Source of the DNA: Parasponia andersonii
Lineage: Eukaryota; Streptophyta; Magnoliopsida; Rosales; Cannabaceae
Direction of reading: 5' to 3'
Length of the DNA: 64,000 bases
Assembly: GCA_002914805.1 (NCBI GenBank)
Contig: JXTB01000421.1
Coordinates: 67,166 to 131,165 of the forward strand
Shown here one piece after another: positions 61,781 through 64,000 of the stretch (within the stretch, counting starts at the first letter, position 1; the number at the start of each line of letters is the position of its first letter). Both the position numbers and the translations under genes were made by a program. Under the pieces are notes generated by a model. That model was not told the DNA's origin and searched no databases. It saw only the letters and a list, made by a program, of their open reading frames with translations.

Positions 61781-62870
61781 AATGACACAAATGGTCCATG
61801 AATTATCTAATTTGTAATAATTTAGTCCTCAAAATTTCAATTGTGCCAATTAAGGCCCTCAAATTTTCAATTTGAAGCAATTTGGTTTATGGAATGTTCA
61901 AATTACAATTTGCTGTTAATATTTTTAACAAAAAGCACACGTGAGAAACACCCAAAAATGGAGAAAGGGAGATCATCACTGAATTCATAGTACCCAAAAA
62001 TGCTAAGTTAGACATATATCTTATCAACAACAGGTTCCGATGCGGGACTACTCTAAGGCACGCAAAATGATACAATTTACGATCTATGAAATTTCGATTT
62101 TCGTGATACTTCGAAACATAATCATATTTTATATTAAAATTCATCTTTCGACTTTACTGAGTACAAATTCGAAGTCAGAACTCAGTTTCGACATCCCGAT
62201 CATTAATTAAGCTCAAAGTCCAAAAATTGCATAATACCACTTTTCTAAGGAATCTTAGAAAAATACCAATATTCTGGTTATTTATAAATATACCAATTTC
62301 TAAGACGTTTTCCTTTTCACAGCCGAAGGCCCATTTCAAGTTTAACAAACTTCCTAATTCTTCTAAATCTACGAAATCCACTATTTGAAAATATTAGAAA
62401 AATACAACCTTTTTCTATTTAAAAGTTACTGCAGCACCGGATACTGTTTTTACCTCTACCAACTGTAATTATTCATGATTTTTAACCTATTTTCATCACC
62501 GATATTTATCTTAGGTAAATAAATTATTTAACTAAAATAATTACATAAATATCACTTTTTACATAGTTGGTAAAATAGTAAAAGTGATAAAAAAATCTTA
62601 TTGGAGATGAATTTCGACGTGCAACCACTTAGAGGTGGTCAGCGACGATGAGACGAGACTCCTATTGTCGAAGGTGTCGAATGGAGTTCAAACGCCAGAA
62701 AATCGAATCGGAGGCAAAATTATCGCAGAGCCGCTGCAACGTAATCCAACGCCGAAACGAGGCTAGACCGACTGAGTTGGCTTTGTTGGCTATAGCTCTT
62801 CAACACAGGCCAGTGCGTGGGCTCAGCAATGGCGGCGTGTGGTGGCGGCAAGCTTAAGAAGAAATCTGCA
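61781..62870 (-). mobile_element. Possible decayed LTR remnant, minus orientation
   Basis: Read on the minus strand the text (ending AATTTGAGGGCCTTAATTGG at the left, with a GC-rich block at 62640-62850 at the right) has the alternating composition of gypsy LTRs. There is no paired LTR or coding region in the window. The boundaries and family are uncertain. Confidence 0.3.
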
Positions 62871-63652
62871 TTTTCTTTTTTTTTCTCTCTACCTCAAGCC
62901 TCTTTACTGAGAATTTGAACTTCTGAGGAATTTTTAAGCAAAAATTGGGTACTGTAACAAATGATAAAATATTTCATATTTTTTTCCTTATTTAATTTCA
63001 AACATTAATATTTACAATCAAATGGCCTTTAAAAATCCAAAATGTCTTTACAAACTTTCAAATTTTACCATAATACTATCGGGCTACCTAACACAACAAT
63101 AATATGTTTGTTCCAATAGCAACAGTGAGTATGATGATCACAAATTAATTTTTATTTTAATTTATTTTTAAGAGTATCATATATAGCTTCTTACTTCAAA
63201 AATATGATAGTGGCTCAATTGCCCTTGTATTTGTTAATCATATAAGTATATTCAATCAAATTCTCTACGATTAGCCATTAAGTAGATTAAAAATGGAAAC
63301 GAAATAATATTTGTTTTACGAATTGTCGTGGTTTATGTTAATACAGTTTCGTTTCTTTGGCTAAGAATAAAATAACAAGTAATTCCTCCGATTAGAAAAA
63401 ATAAAAACAACATAGAAATCAGTACAGATTGACCTTACAAATAACCAAAATGACAGCCACCAGATCAGGTACTGAATCGACTAATTGGACATGAAAAACG
63501 AGGGCAATCTCGTAAATAACCAAAAATCACGTTCCTTTTGGGTGCCAGTGAGGGTAAGCAACAGTAATAATTCCAATCAATCTCCTCTCCCATCAAAACC
63601 AGAGAGACCCAGATCTTGGATTAGCTTAACCTACACCCGTATCCAAACAACC
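62871..63652 (+). promoter_or_regulatory. Upstream region and 5' UTR of the V-ATPase subunit c gene
   Basis: AT-rich DNA gives way near 63540 to a C-rich leader (TCTCCTCTCCCATC...) typical of plant 5' UTRs. No separate gene is seen. Confidence 0.45.
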
Positions 63653-64000
63653 ATGTCTTCAACCTTCACCGGCGATGAAACTGCTCCCTTCTTCGGCTTC
63701 CTCGGAGCCGCCGCGGCTCTCGTATTCTCCTGTAATTCATTCGATCTCTCTATCTTTCTTTCTTCTTTTTCTCGGTTCAAATTTTTCCGAGAAAACAAAA
63801 TCACGGAAAATGAAAATTAAGAGGGAAAAAAAAGGACCCAATTGATGTTATTATGCTTACTTTGCAGGCATGGGAGCTGCTTACGGGACGGCGAAGAGCG
63901 GGGTAGGCGTGGCGTCGATGGGAGTGATGCGGCCGGAGCTTGTAATGAAATCGATTGTGCCGGTGGTTATGGCGGGAGTTTTGGGGATCTACGGTTTGAT
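63653..64000 (+). CDS. VHA-c: V-type H+-ATPase proteolipid subunit c (16 kDa), 5' part
   Basis: Exon 1 (63653-63731) encodes [18 protein letters not shown] and reaches VFS. Exon 2 starts at 63868 after TTTGCAG and continues past the window end with [18 protein letters not shown], then the second half of helix 1 and helix 2 ([17 protein letters not shown]). The split codon for Cys27 is restored across the GT-AG intron. The protein forms the membrane rotor ring of the vacuolar proton pump. The family is about 165 residues; roughly 70 are visible. The essential Glu of helix 4 is beyond the window. The sequence is nearly identical to other plant VHA-c proteins, so it looks functional. Confidence 0.95.

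Noticed and set aside
62648-62857. A 69-codon Arg-rich frame
   Set aside because: It lies in a GC-rich block that looks like part of a decayed LTR; no domain or paralogue is recognised.
63485-63820. A 111-codon frame read straight through the V-ATPase exon 1 donor
   Set aside because: Its end is intron sequence; the conserved protein continues in the exon that starts at 63868.

Overview
The window is nuclear DNA from a flowering plant, most likely a dicot. It has AT-rich intergenic DNA, split genes with GT-AG introns, plastid and vacuole genes of plant type, and about 45 kb of Ty1/copia and Ty3/gypsy retrotransposons. I see no bacterial operons, CRISPR arrays or confident tRNA/rRNA genes. 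Gene identities come from recognising protein families by eye; no database search was run.

Left end (1-9.4 kb). An LTR tail is cut by the window edge. It is followed by a complete nine-exon gene for chlorophyllide a oxygenase (CAO, 536 aa predicted), a decayed zinc-ribbon gene on the minus strand, a degenerate inverted-repeat element, and host DNA that is duplicated elsewhere in the window.

Retroelement block 1 (9.4-29.6 kb). It contains an old Tekay/Del-like gypsy element with a solo LTR nested in its reverse transcriptase region, another LTR-like remnant, a duplicated host segment, a minus-strand copia element, a dead RING-H2 gene copy, a patch of degenerate short repeats, and two related LTR relics in head-to-head orientation.

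Retroelement block 2 (30.5-53.7 kb). It contains a plus-strand copia element with a perfect AAAAC target duplication, then a stretch of host DNA, then a Tat-like gypsy element with a perfect GGAGC target duplication. The Tat-like element has gag-pol on the minus strand, three tandem-repeat arrays downstream of its integrase, and an opposite-strand transcription unit with its own TATA box and poly(A) signal. That unit encodes a transposase_28-like product with a coiled coil.

Right end (53.7-64 kb). An intact intronless RING-H2 gene lies on the minus strand. Next come a complete four-exon BTB/POZ gene of the At1g21780 type (326 aa predicted, minus strand), an intergenic stretch with a possible SINE, a palindromic MITE with an N gap and an LTR-like remnant, and finally the first exons of a V-ATPase proteolipid subunit c gene running off the window.

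The host genes are unrelated housekeeping or regulatory genes: chlorophyll b synthesis, ubiquitin ligation, substrate adaptor and proton pumping. They do not form a pathway. The most unusual structures are the Tat-like element's opposite-strand gene and 99-bp array open on both strands, the RING-H2 duplication broken up by retroelements, and a short motif with complementary ends that recurs beside two RING-unit copies.
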